This document shows, piece by piece, positions 21,311 through 33,249 of a stretch of 64,000 nt of DNA (within the stretch, counting starts at the first letter, position 1; every line of letters begins with the position of its first letter). The position numbers and the translations under genes are program-made. Under the pieces are notes generated by a model. That model did not search any database. It was not told the origin of the DNA and worked only from the letters and a program-made list of their open reading frames with translations. The DNA comes from Macrocystis pyrifera (lineage: Eukaryota > Sar > Phaeophyceae > Laminariales > Laminariaceae), in the NCBI GenBank assembly GCA_031763025.1, contig JASSKH010000021.1:10810776-10874775 (forward strand), in the 5' to 3' direction.

Positions 21311-24300
21311 ATGATGGCTAGGCTTAGCTCAGCTACTCGCACGGCAGCGGCCTTGGGGCTGCTGCTGCTGGCAGAGGCCATCAGCGCTGTGATCGTCACG
21401 AGCCCTTCCGAAAGGTGGACTGTCATCGGCAACAGGTGAGCGTGTGTTTGAGGCCGTGTCGATGAGCTGAAAGCAGCACCAGCGTTCTGTGGCGTGGCGA
21501 GAGTCTGAGTTGTGTCGAGAGACGGAGGACGGGCTGCCTGCGATAGATGATTGATCTATACCAGGTAGAACGGACGGATGTGCTTGTGAAATCGTTGAAG
21601 TTGCGTTCCTTTTTCCATCTCTTTTTTTCTCTGAGCCTGCAAAGGTGATCCCACACTATTTCCAAGTAATTTGTGACCAAAGCACTTCGTACGTACTGCG
21701 CTGCTGTACACCGTTCAATATTGCTTCTTGCTTTGCTATAAATCTGCTGTACGTAGATATTATACAGCCGTGGTACTCGTAGCAGCACTGCTGTACACAG
21801 TTCGTCATTCAACTCCTGGGCACCAATTGGCAGATAGGGGCGGTTAGTTGCCTTGCGGCATGCGCGGCGGCTGGCTTTGGTGGCCCCTATCCGATGCCCA
21901 AACGCCAAATGCGCTCCTGCCTGCCTGTTACTCGGGTGCTTTCGTTGTGTAGTGCGGAGGGAAAACTCCATGGCCGAAAGATACACTGACTGGTGTGTCC
22001 AATTTCAAGAACCGTTAAAACAGCAGTGCTCTGCACACTGCTTTGATGATTTGATGAGCGCTTGTCTGATGATGATTTACAGGCGGTTTTCACTGGTATT
22101 CAGACAAGAGATCACAAGCGCACTCAACTTGACGTCGTACATGGTACCTGATACGTGCGTACTCACAATTGTAGTTGCTGATTTGAGGGAGTTGACAATT
22201 ATAATAATTAATACCAGGTACCTGTATACTTGTACATCCACCTGACGCGGTTTATCAATCCACCGTGGCGTGGTACAAACAACGCGCTGCATAATAACTC
22301 CCTCCGTGCATTCACGGCCCGATCGCGAGCGGTCTTGCATGTACGAGTGCATCAGCCATAAAAAGCAGTACTCTCGTAGCCCCACCCATGCTCGACCCTA
22401 AATTCAATACAAACGGTCCTCTCATACAGCAGTCATATGGTAGGGACAGCAGACAGCAGAGGCATGTATCCCTTCAGTTGGTATATTTTTTTTGGTTATT
22501 TGCCGACATCGCTTTTTTTTCAGATTACCCACATCCCTCATCCGTCCACCACCCGAATACTACTGATATTTAACTGATCCTGTATCCGCCTACCTTGATG
22601 TGAAATACGTGGTGTGGTGTTTGTTGTATACCAGACCGTACAAAGTGGAGTGGGAAAGTACCGAGGAAGGGAGGGGCGGAAACAGCGAAGTCGACATCGA
22701 CCTGTACTACTGTGGCGACTCCTGCCAAGAGGTACGTACAGCTATTCATACCACTTGTGTAGTAGGTGGGACAAGTTGGGCAAGGGGGGCGTTGCTTGCC
22801 GGTGTTTGTTGTCGTATTTTTAGTGTGCCCGAAGACGGAAAATAAAAAATCGCCTCTATTTTCAGTGCGAATTATTAAAATTGAAATCCAGGTCCATTTA
22901 TTTTATTATATGTTGTTTTGGTCAGACTGCATGCATGTCCGAATCGAAAAATAAATGATTGAAGCAAATTTACAGATGTTGGTTGTTTATTGATAGTTGT
23001 CGTCACCCAGTCGTCATATTCTGTTATAGTCATCACCACCACCATCAACTGCCGTCATCATCTGTCGACTGCGGCCACTATTAACCCACTGGAAAGAACA
23101 AGAAAAGATATGAAAGAATTTTTCGCACGCTTACGATTCCGTCTCTTCAATATTTCGGTACTATTAATATCAACAGCTATTCGGTACTGCTCTGTGTGTG
23201 TTCTCTCATTTCTACCCGTCGCCACCCAGCAAAATTGTACCCTGCGGCGGCCCGGCGAATTTGCAAGCTCACCCAGTGTCCGTGCCGATTCTGCATCCTA
23301 TTATTAAAGAGATTTGTACAAGCTCTGTCGTCACAGAACCACGACACAGACGTACTAACACGGGGGGGCATAGTTAATAGGACCTATGGTATACATAAAA
23401 ACCTATATATTTACCTATTTTTACTAACAAAATTTGGTCCTCTTTACTATGGTACTCCGTAATACTGTACGTTAAAATGCAGTAAGAGAAGCAGGCAATG
23501 TAAGGCCGCATCATCGTATATACTGGATACGACAGGTACGACATACTTGGCAACCCTGTACAGTGAGTGCTATGATATGTCTGGTGTCACACTTCCGCCT
23601 GTAGAAAGAAGGGAGTCCATTACGGTGTTTGCCCGAGGGTTGTTCACGGGTCATGACCTGTCCCGTGGGTCGGGTAGGCAGTTTTCATAATCTCACGGGT
23701 CGGCTCGGCTCGGCTCGGGCCGGCTCGGGCCGGAGCGGATCGAGTCAAGAGGTGTTCGAAATCTGACAGGTCGCGTCGGCTCGGGTCAGGACGTGTTCGA
23801 AAAGCCATGGATCGGGTCGGGTCAGATTTTGCAAAAAAAAGATTGCGGGTGGGGTCGAGTCGGGTCAGGAGGTGTTGAAACTCTCAGGGGGTGGTTCGGG
23901 TCGGGTCAGATTCGAGAATCTGATACTCTGACGGGTCGGGTCGGGTCGGGTCGTGACCCGTGAGATGCGGTTCATGTCGCGGGTCGGCCCACCTTGACCC
24001 GCGAGTGTGTTGTCGCTGGCCCGCGGATCCGACCGACGCGCGGATCCTGCCCGAGGATTCGACAAATCAAACCCCGCCGCTTATTGGCCGAAGGCCTTTC
24101 ACATGCCGATAGGTCTTTCATGCCATATTCAAAAACTAAAACACCGCCTAATCTATATACACATTGTGTGTCAGTATTCATGTCCACATCCATACATACC
24201 CGCTACGTACAGCAGTCAGGCCACATATCATTGTGTAGTATAAAATAAAGATGAAGCGGGCTTCAGGTGTCGATCCGTGAGCCGGATCCGCGGGCTTCAG

Positions 24301-26727
24301 GTTCTGAGGGCCGGAAGACGTTTTCTCGCGGGTCAAAGTAACCTGACCCGCGACATGACCCGCATATCACGGGTCAATGGGAATCTGGACGGCCAGGGCG
24401 GGGTGGGGAGTGAGGTATTCACGAGTCGAATCGGGTCGGGTCGGGTCAGGAGGCTTTCAAATATCGCGGATCGAGTCGGGGCGGGCAAAGAGGTTTTCAT
24501 GATCTCGTGGGTCGGGCCGGGTCAGGTTAGGTTAAGACATGTCATTTTTTTTGCGACCCGACCTTGACCAGTGAGGTTCGACCTGACCCGTGAACAGCCC
24601 CGTATTTTCCATGTGCAGGTAGTTACGTTTGTGTTCAGAGATAGAACGGTAGACGCCCCGCACCGCAGCAAACGATTCTAGAATAATAATACTGGCATCA
24701 AATTAGCGCCGAACCGCATCACCGTTCGACTACTAATATATGAAAAAAGTAACACCGTGAAAGGCGCTTTTTCGCGGTTGCGATCCGGTGCGGTGCGATT
24801 TTCACCGACCGGCTTTTACCGAACCGAACCAACCGAACCGAACCGAACCGCACCGCACCGCACCGCACCACACCGCACCGCACCACACCACACCGCACCG
24901 CACGACCGGAAGAATGCACACAGATCGGACAGATCATGTACAGATTATGTACAGATCATTGATGATGTAGATTTTTCAGGGCAGATAGATGGACGAATTC
25001 CCGATATTGTAGGATCTAGCTCGTGTTGCCGGATAGGACCCGTATTGATCTGCATCGTCGAGCACATGTTTTTGAGTTGGATCTGTACTCGGCATGCAGA
25101 TCGTGCTCAGCCTCTCGAAACGAGAGGTGATAAACTGCAGTAGATAGGTAGATCATGATCTTTTCGAGCTGTGAGGGAAAAGATACCGGTACCTGGTACG
25201 TACCACTTTGCCCGGGAAAGATGAAGACCGTATGGGTATTTAGTATGTGGAGGAGAAAAAAAAACGATTGTGACTGTACCTTCCCGGACAGGGTGGTACC
25301 TGGTAACAACGTTCGTGTTTACCTGGTATTGTTTATTTTAACAAACTCCTGTGAATTACTTGGAAACTCCAGAACAACTGCGGTGAGAGGGTGGCCGACT
25401 TGTGCGCCGACGACCTAGAAGTAAAGCCCATGCTATTGTAGTCGAGTACTGTGTGTGAACTTCTTTTTTTAACGACAAAGACGTCGTGGTATTAAAACCC
25501 AGGAAAAAACGCCGTGTCGTGCATTTGAAAAGCCCAGAACGACCGCAGCGAATCGGAGGCCAACCTGAGCATCAGTGCTGTGGGTTATGTTTTGTACGCC
25601 CTACAACACCAGCAGCAACAACAACAACAAAATGTATGTAGCGCCAGTAGTATTGGATAATGCTATTAATACATATGTACTGTTGTAGTAGGGTAGTATT
25701 TTATGCAGTTTCATGTTAATCTGTCGTATTAAAACGCCTCGCCATATCTCTTTGGAAACCCCAGAACGACTGCGGCGAGTGGGTGGCCAACCTGTGTGTC
25801 AACGACCCGAAGGGCTGCGCCACGGCCGACTACGCTCACGAAGTGAGGATGCCCATGCCCACCCGCGGGAGGACGTCGTGGGGCTACAAGATCCGTGTGA
25901 CGGACGGGAGATCGTCGCCCATGAGCGGGTGCTCCGAGGAGTTCACCCTGGTACCGCACTTGGACATGCTATCAAAGGAGGAACTTGACGAGGCGTTTTT
26001 GCTGGTGACCTCTCCTGTCAAGGGGGACCTCGCCGTTGCTGGGGAGGACTACACCGTAGAGGTGAGCACATTACAAAATATACCTGGTAGATATCTTGAC
26101 CCACAAGGTGGGCGCTCAGACCTTTGAAAGTCGCTTTTTTTCCCAGGTTTCAGAGCCGAAGCCAACCTACGGTCGAAGTGACCTTCTCTCGGTGCGCTGT
26201 TTTGCTGGAGGTGCCTCACCTTGCACGCCCCTCCCGACTCTTGTCACTGGAGGTCTCGGCCGCGCCCATCGGTGTGTCTGTCCTGACGGAGCGTGCTGGA
26301 ATCGCATGCTGTAATGTACCACTTAGGAGAAAGTATGAGGAGCGTATAAACATCACTGTAAAGACCAAGTGGTCCCTAGATTTTCCGTCAGAGTGGTATA
26401 CTACCAGGTATACCGGCAAGAGTTTTTTGTCGGGGCTGTGAATCGGCAGGGATCTCCCGAGTATGTATTGACTATATGCTAGGTAGAGCCAGTGATTTAG
26501 TATCTGCCGATAGCCAACTCTTAACAACTGTAGCCGTGAGCCTGTATGAATTTAACACTGTGAATAGTACCTATTATAGTCGGTTAGAGCGCAGCTAGCC
26601 AACTTGCTGACTTTTTTCAAGTCGGTAACTCGACTTGTCCAAAGCCAGCTGATGGCCGGCCGACTTGCCGACATACGTCAGTCAGTCAGTCAAGTCAATC
26701 AGTCAATCAGTCAGTCAGTCAGTCAGT

Positions 26728-26767
<40 letters not shown>

Positions 26768-28558
26768 CAAGCAGGCAGGCAGGCAGGCGGGCGAAGCGAG
26801 CCGAATCAGGAAATCAGGCCGGCCAAGCGGAGGGCTCGTCCAAAAGGGGGAAAATGTATCCCGCAGTTAACAAGCCTTCTCAGGATGGGAACCCAATATG
26901 TCGGATAGTCTGCACGTCCCGGGAACGATTATTAATACGACTACTATTAATAACTAATATTCCCACTACGGTAGTAGGATGTTTGGTGCGCTAACTGATG
27001 TTTGTAACCATTAGCCCAACTATCAACAATAACTTGCCCAATCATAGCTCTACTTAATATAGCTGTTTCGTTCCGTGTACTTGTATTTATATTTCAAGGA
27101 AGGATTTCCCGACCAGGACTCACTCACACGCCGGATTCGCTCATACATCGGATATTATCGTCTGCGCCGAAAACCGATATTTTAAATATCGATATTTTAA
27201 ATATCGGTGAGAACAGGCGATTCACGGCCCTAATATACTGATAAAGTTGTTTTTTCAGGAAACGATTATGCCAGGTACCAGATATGTGATGGTGAAGACC
27301 GACGAAAAAGTAAGAAAGAACCTACCTCGTTTTTTCTTAAAAAAAACTAAGTTTTACATTTCCTGTAAAACAAGAAGTTCGTGACTGTGGTTATACTGCG
27401 GAAGGGTGACCTCGCCGTTCTTTGGAGAGGGCTGCCTACGCCATATTATAAAGAGGTCAGCATTTATTGCTCAACTAGTAGGAGTATGTGCATCCCTAAA
27501 CATGAGGACCGCGTGTGTGAGTATTCGTCTTATTGACAGTAACAAACTGGCCTTAAGTACGTAGAACGTTCACCTTCCCTATGCCTTGGCATCCCATCCC
27601 ATCCCATCCCCTGTCATCATATTCCATACAATACGATACATACCATACCATACCATACCACGCCATACAATACCATATCTTACCATACCATACCGTACAA
27701 TACCATACCATACCATACCATACCATACCATACCATGCCATATCATCCTATCCCATCCCATATCACCCCATATCATCTCATACCATCCTATCCCATTCCA
27801 TCCCATCAGACCCCATCCATCCCATCCCGTCCCATCCCGTCCCATCCCATCCCATCTTGCGCAGTTTTACGACTTCAATCCGGAAGACGACAAGCTGATG
27901 ATCGACTTATACATGTCGGGGGACGGGACGGGAGATTGCGGAGCGTGGATCGGATCCTTGTGCGACGACCCCGACGTCGGCTGCAGATATTCAGGTGGGT
28001 TCCCCTCTCAATTAGTGCTATTAATAATATTATTCTTCTTACCTACTTTTTTTTTACAATTGGCGACTATATCTAACTCAGATCTGGGGGCACGTATCGG
28101 GCACCCCTCCCCCTCTCCCCTCCCTCCCCTCTCCCCTCTCCCCTCTACGTGCGGTGCATGCCTTCATTTCTATCACGGGAAGGGCTGACCATTTTCTCCC
28201 CTCCTCGTCGACTCGCGTCGAATCCCCTGAGTCGTATTCGACTACGGCCATGCATGAACCACCCTGCTCATCTCATTTGATGTTTTTGTTGAACATTCAC
28301 AAAATACGTCGACTGTGAGTTCGACCGATTGAGTGGTTGATACTCAACTTTGAATTTTGATATTGTGTGTATGTGCGTGTTTTCCCACCCCGCTTTTCTC
28401 CGCTTGCAGGTAGAGGGTCCCACGACGTCACCATTCCCACCGCGGCGCAACCCGGATGGTACTCCATCGGGGTCAGTCGCTCGGGGAAACGCGGCTACGT
28501 GTTCGACTGTTCAGGAGAATTCGAGGTAGTTTCGTCTCTCCGAGCTACCTCGAGCTAG
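21311..28558 (+). CDS. Secreted protein with two Kre9/KNH-like domains
   Basis: Exons: 21311-21435, 22635-22731, 25765-26061, 27865-27994, 28410-28558. Phases 2, 0, 0 and 1 agree at GT/AG junctions, giving 265 residues. The N-terminus is a signal peptide (MMARLSSATR, then ALGLLLLAEAISA) with likely cleavage after Ala26. Two repeats follow, each of the form VTSPxxG..VxG..Y.VEW/F, then VDIDLY or LMIDLY, a Cys-rich loop (CGEWVANLC, CGAWIGSLC), a hydrophobic strand pair and G(C)S(E/G)EF. This pattern matches the beta-sandwich of Kre9/KNH and Ser/Thr-rich GPI-anchored surface proteins, a family of cell-wall or extracellular proteins; exact function is inference. The start was chosen for the signal peptide. 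The end is uncertain: GAG followed by GTAGTT at 28526 could be a donor leading to a further exon; otherwise TAG at 28556-28558 stops it. No GPI signal is visible. Confidence 0.75.
22966..23640. other. Intron 2 of the KNH-like gene, proximal part, with MITE copy 3
   Basis: Mostly AT-rich unique-looking sequence. A diverged copy of the TTACGGGGG MITE lies at about 23358-23462: the left end has become ACACGGGGGGG, while the right end keeps ACTCCGTAA and the interior matches CCTATGGTATACATAAAAAC. Nothing else recognised. Confidence 0.7.
23640..24600. repeat. GGGTC/GACCC-rich degenerate array
   Basis: CGGGTCGGGTC, TCGGCTCGGG and GACCCGTGAG words recur over almost 1 kb, broken by a 240-bp unique insert at about 24050-24290. 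Blocks such as AGGTGTTCGAAA(T)CTGA repeat every 60-80 bp inside. Later, 24815-24905 is an ACCGA/ACCGC microsatellite. No coding. Confidence 0.75.
25352..25580 (+). pseudogene. Two decayed copies of the exon 3 acceptor edge of the KNH-like gene
   Basis: Copy 1 (25352-25430) reads TTGGAAACTCCAG, then AACAACTGCGGTGAGAGGGT, still open as NNCGERVADLCADDLE. Copy 2 (about 25505-25580) reads AAAGCCCAG, then AACGACCGCAGCGAATCGGA. The real junction at 25750-25815 reads TTGGAAACCCCAG, then AACGACTGCGGCGAGTGGGT. AG is kept in both copies. They precede the real exon by about 400 and 240 bp. Confidence 0.8.
26676..26800 (+). repeat. GTCA and GCAG tetranucleotide microsatellites
   Basis: About 15 GTCA/ATCA units (26676-26733) followed directly by about 13 GCAG units. 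They lie in intron 3 of the KNH-like gene. The Gln/Ala/Ser frames across it are artefacts. Confidence 0.9.
27395..27466 (+). pseudogene. Decayed copy of the exon 3 donor edge of the KNH-like gene
   Basis: AAGGGTGACCTCGCCGTT, then GGAGAGGGCT, then AAAGAGGTCAGCA mirrors the real exon end at 26018-26070 (AAGGGGGACCTCGCCGTT, GGGGAGGACT, GTAGAGGTGAGCA). The donor GT is kept (AGAG followed by GTCAGC). It lies about 1.4 kb downstream of the real donor in the same intron. Confidence 0.75.
27588..27856 (+). repeat. CCATA/CCCAT pentanucleotide array abutting exon 4
   Basis: More than 50 imperfect pentamers (CCATA, then CCATC/CCCAT). The array ends a few bases before CTTGCGCAG at 27856-27864, so it forms the pyrimidine-rich stretch in front of exon 4 of the KNH-like gene. 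The apparent 200-codon His/Pro/Ile/Ser frame is an artefact of the repeat. Confidence 0.9.
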
Positions 28559-29225
28559 CCGCGCGCGCATCCCGTCCGAGCGAGCCTTGCAGAGTCGTCC
28601 GAGCTTCCGCTGCATCGTCTCAAGAGCTTAGCTGCATTGTGTGTTTACCCTACCGCGACAAACGTGTGACATGACAGCACACCCATGTCGCGATGTCGCA
28701 CGTGTGATAAAGAAAACGTTTACCGTATCACACGTGTGATTATATAACGTTTACCGTATGTATAGCACTATCACCCGTGTGATGAGACAACATACCCCCT
28801 CTGTCGGGTTTCCAATCGGATTCTCTCGACAGCAGGGAGAGTGCGAACGACGAGCGATACGTGCGCGTTTATATATGGAAAGATCTGGACGAGATGTTTC
28901 GAGAGCCGCCTTTCTTTTTCGTGTATGATCTCACGTTTTTGAAACAAAAAGATGGCACGGAAAATCTTTCGAGAGGGTCTGTTATCTTGCGTGTTATATA
29001 TATAGGATGGCTCTGTTGTGCGAGAGCTTGACTGCGTTTGATTTCAGCGTGGCAGGGTCGTCCTAGCTTAGCCCCTGTGTCCGCGCTTGCAGGAGTCGTC
29101 CGAGCCTAGCTGTGTCCGTCAGAGCTTAGCTGCATTGTGCGTGCTTGAATGTGGTCTTCTCGAGCTTCGCAGAGCCGTCCGAGCGTAGCCCAGCTCATGC
29201 AGCGTTAGAGCACGATGTCCGGGCT
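28559..29225. other. Intergenic stretch with CACGTG palindromes and GAGCTTAGC repeats
   Basis: ATCACACGTGTGAT and near copies occur at 28700-28784, spaced about 40 bp apart with AACGTTTACCGTAT between them. GTCGTCCGAGC/TAGCTGCATTGTG blocks occur at 28590-28640 and again at 29090-29210. No gene recognised. Confidence 0.6.
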
Positions 29226-29228
29226 TTT

Positions 29229-29297
29229 GCTGAGCTGAGCTGAGCTGAGCTGAGCTGAGCTGAGCTGAGCTGAGCTGAGCTGAGCTGAGCTGAGCTG
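29229..29297 (+). repeat. TGAGC pentanucleotide microsatellite, about 14 units
   Basis: A clean run of TGAGC, intergenic. Farther on, 29380-29710 is a copy of the GATCATGATCTAGATC repeat, and 29710-30640 is T-rich with no coding signal. Confidence 0.95.
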
Positions 29298-30819
29298 CGT
29301 TGCGCGAAGGCGAGGGGTAATCCCGCCTTCGGAGCTGCCACCGCCACGTTTTCGGGGACAGGCCGCTGGGAATTTTGAGTCAGATGATTTGATAATGTTT
29401 AGTTCATGTCTCGGACCGATCACAGAGATCATTCCCACAGTTCATGATCTAGATCTTTGAAATCTGATATTTTCGTTATTTTGTATGATCTGTACGATTT
29501 AGCTCATGCCGCCGGGTGGGAAGCCGTGAAAATCTGCATGATCTATATATGGGGCATGTTTCTTGGGTTGAACCTGTAGTATTACGACGTATACAGATCC
29601 TGCGCAGCATATTGTAAGGACAGGTCAGGATCTAGATTATCTATTGGTGATCTACCGTACATCATGGATCATCTATAGATCACAGATCGTCTATCTGTAG
29701 ATCGTGATCTCTACGATACGCCCAACCATCGTAGAAATATTTATCGTTCCGCTTTCTGCCTCTTGTATGAGACGGCAGGTGGGGGTTTTTTTTTCGGTGC
29801 AAGCTGTCGACGATTCGAATGAGGTTGGTGGCTGCTTTTTCGTTTTAACCGGGGTTGAATGTTTTCGGATTTTGCACTTTCAACGTCGTCTGTTTTTGTG
29901 TATAACGTTTTTGTTTCATTTTTTGCCGTGTCGTATAGAAGCCGTTTCCCGATGGGATGCGGCGCCTACTCATATGTACAAAACTGGGGCACTTGGCCGT
30001 CTCGGGCAGCTGATATGGCGCTACTAACGTACAGCAGCCGTACGTACCCAAGCTCGAGGCTCGACGAGCAAAGGCTTAATGAGCAAGGCCGGAGGAGCTC
30101 AGGCTTGATGAGCAAAGGAGCAAAGGATACATCAGCAAAGCTCGATGGGAACAGGCTCGTCTGTAACATTTTTTCTAGCTTTTTTGGTTGTGTTGTTCTT
30201 GTTTCTAGTTGCCTGTGTTTTTTATATAGAAACCGTTCAAGAAAAATAAACGTGGTTTTCTTGTTCTGCTTTTTTTTGTATTTTTTGTGTTTTTTTCTTT
30301 ACTTTTGGCTTTGCAGCAGCTGTTTTTTTTACTAAGAAACCGTTCAGAAAATGCCTACAGCAGTAGTTCTGATGTACGCTTGGAACCATTTCGAACATGG
30401 CGCTTTTTTTTTTTTGGACTCATCGTGTATACGGCATCATCGCTACTGAGCTGGTGCTGCACTCTGACGTCAGAGCGTGTACGAATGTATAGATCGAAAT
30501 TCATTCGTACCCCTCTTGTACAGTAATAGGCTTTTTTTTTTAGGTAGAGCGGTAAGGTCCAGTTCTTCGTGCTGGCGTATCATACTTTCCCCTCTTCTTG
30601 ACTTTCTGGTTCGGAGATACAGTAGTATGGTACAGCTTTTCTTATAAACTATGGCTGATAGAGGTGAAGTACCATGAGACGGTACAAGAATCGCCAGTCC
30701 CTGAGTGCAAGGCACTGCTGGTTGGTGATCGGTTGGCTGTTGGGGGAGGAGGAGGATAGCCCCAGGTGCTTTGATGGCATGGACAATAGGGCTGGGTGAC
30801 TCATGTGGGTAGCTCTACC

Positions 30820-31030
30820 GCTTGCTTGATTTGCCCTGCTTGCTTTGTTGCTTGATTTGCCCTGCTTGCTTTGTTGCTTGGTTTGCTTGGTTTGCTTGGT
30901 TTGCTTGCGTTGCTTGCGTTGCTTGCGTTGCTTGCGCTGCTTGCGTTGCTTGCGTTGCTTGCGTTGCTTGCGTTGCTTGCGTTGCTTGCGTTGCTTGCGT
31001 TGCTTGCGTTGCTTACGTTGCCTGCTTTGC
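30820..31030 (+). repeat. Nine-base microsatellite TTGCTTGCG, about 18 units
   Basis: It starts as longer units around TTTGCCCTGCTTGCTTTGTT and becomes regular TTGCTTGCG from about 30905. Both strands stay open only because the period is a multiple of three. Farther on, 31030-31500 and 31740-32160 show nothing recognisable; 31500-31740 is a reverse copy of the GATCATGATC repeat. Confidence 0.9.
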
Positions 31031-32159
31031 TTGGCTGCCCACTTGCTTATTCGCCAGCTTGCGTGTTCTCTGGCTTGTATTGCTAACATTGAGAATTAAT
31101 GACAAGTGTTATTCGGGTGTAACTCTACTACTTGCTTGCTCACTCTGCTTACTTTGCTGCGCGCTTGCTCGCTCGCGATCTTGCTCTCTTGTTCGAAAGC
31201 TGGTGATTTTTCTCGTGCGCAAACGATGAACTGCAAGGTTGCGTCTCCTTACCGAAGTGCAATGACACTCATACTATTTAATCGTGTACTGCAACAGCAT
31301 CTTAGATATTGACTCTACGAGTACAATACAACAGTTCACAGTTACCAGTGAAGTCAATGAAAATCGACGAGCGGTGCGGTGGGAATGCTGAACCTTCTGC
31401 GCGATGAAAACGAAGGCGCGTACAGTACTCAGACGGGGGGGGAAGGGACGACACCTGTGACCATGGCATGGGAAAGTACGCTGAGGATAACACCTCCACA
31501 GCTCGGACATACAGATCATGATATATCTATCTATCTACATATAGATGATCTAGTTCCACAACTGCGTTTGTGAGGAGCTGTGCAGGATCTGTACCGTACA
31601 TATCCAACCCAGGAAACTGTTCTAGATAATGCAGATTACACGGGTCCCACCCGCAAGCATGAGCGATGACATACAAAATCGGGAATATATCTGCCTTGAA
31701 AGAGGTAGATCATGAAATGGGAACCGATGATCCGTGAAAACCTTCTTCGAGTTGAGCTGGAACGTCAGGGTGACGATAAAAGACAAACAAGAAATGGGTT
31801 TAGGGTTGTTTTGACTGTAGTCTCACGGATAGATGGCAGCTCTAATCAAAAAGGCTGCTTTGGGTTGGTTCGACTTGTGGCCTACCCGATAGATCGAAAA
31901 CACATAATGTATACTGGGTTGGCTTGACTTGCAGCCTAACGGATAGATCTAACGAGAACAGACTGCCAACCTGCTGTTGGTTGCGCTTGATTTCCTATTT
32001 CGCCTGGTTTCACTATTGTATCACGAGGCACTTTTATCAGTGGGTTTTTTTTTCCGTCTCCGAGAGAGCGAGAGGGGTATAAGTATAGTGGTAACATTCG
32101 ATGGAGAGCGACGAGCAGTGGGAGTGCCAAACCCTCGGACTGCGTGATAAAAGACGAAG

Positions 32160-32570
32160 GCATGTTCCGGGGGGAGGGGGGGGGCACTCGATAGGAGAGG
32201 TGTACTCGATCTCATGCATGACCGTAGTCGTATGGTCATAGCCCCTCGAATCGCTGCAATGCTGGGACGGAACATGTCGGGGTTTCACCGACCAGGCAGT
32301 CATGGCTTGCACCAAGTGCGAAGCACTGTGAGGCGTTCGGCGAGTCGCATGAAGGGTGAGCTGGATCCTACTAAGAACCGCTTGTGAGGCGGACTTGCAT
32401 ATGGATGACAGCTTTAATGAGTTCGTTTATTCCGGTGTAGCCACTTCCGGAGGCAGCAACGGGAGTACTATGTAACTGCCTGTTGGGTGCCTTACCATAA
32501 ACACACTACGTGGTACGATCATTCCCCTTGTGCGGAGTAAAGGTTCTTCACCTCGCACGTACCTACCTGT
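32160..32570 (-). mobile_element. Poly(C)-tailed short element, reverse copy
   Basis: On the minus strand it runs from about 32570 to a C-rich tail at 32167-32185, ending CATGCATGAGATCGAGTACA, then CC and a C run. It contains the blocks GTGGC(T)ACAC, GGATCCAGCTCACCCTTCAT and CGGCATTG-like, shared with the + strand cluster at 35.2-41.1 kb. No coding capacity. Likely a SINE; no tRNA-like head was recognised. Confidence 0.65.
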
Positions 32571-33024
32571 GACCACGGCTTGCCTAGTGTAAGGTAGCCG
32601 AGCGTTTAAAAAAAAAGGCACACGAGATGGATAGGCTGGAAAATCAGAGGTGAGAATTAAAATGGTAGCTTTAACACTCAAACATAATCTACAGTATATC
32701 TGATGGTGTCTTTCTTGTTTCGTTTTTCGACAACTTATGAGATCATATTTTACGAGCTCGGTGTGATACTTTGATCGCGTTGGCGATTTGCTGCGGCCGG
32801 TCGACGGAAACAAGACGTCGAGTTATCAATAGTTACCTGTTAAATTTTGTTGCATGTCTATCATTGTACTTCTAAACCACAAAAATAGTATTCCCCGGAT
32901 CTGAGCATTGACTACATAGTTCCGGAAATGAACAATGCCTGACAGGCATTTTTTTAAAGGCACCAGGTGGTCAACCACCAGCTCCACCCTCGCTCTCCCC
33001 GCCCTGGTTATACGACTACGGCTA

Positions 33025-33235
33025 TGCATGACATGACACGTGGGTCCCCCCCCGCCGCCGCCCGTCCACCTGCCTGGTTGGTGAAAACCGGGCGTGCTCC
33101 GTCCCGGCATTTGCAAGGATGCGAGGGTCTATGGTCATACGACTACGGCCATGCATGATATCGTGTACACCCCCCCCCCTCTATGGTCATACGACTACGG
33201 CCATGCATGAAATTGAGTACACCTTCCCCCCATGA
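33025..33235 (+). mobile_element. Three tail-end fragments of the poly(C)-tailed element
   Basis: Repeated TACGACTACGGCCATGCATGA ends followed by C-rich tails at about 33048-33062, 33167-33180 and 33222-33230. Only the last 30-110 bases of the element are present in each, i.e. 5' truncation, typical of target-primed retrotransposition. Confidence 0.65.
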
Positions 33236-33249
33236 TGGTTATGTTGTAT

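Noticed and set aside
27264..27312. Small extra exon of the KNH-like gene (acceptor before GGAAACGATT, donor GTAAGA)
   Set aside because: Inserting it would break the strong join TVE to FYDFNPED between exons 3 and 4 within one domain; at best a cryptic exon.
27586..28188. 200-codon + frame rich in His, Pro and Ile
   Set aside because: Mostly a pentanucleotide repeat read through; the KNH-like exon inside uses a different frame.
30649..31089. 146-codon Lys/Gln/Arg-rich minus frame
   Set aside because: Produced by the nine-base TTGCTTGCG microsatellite, whose period keeps all strands open.
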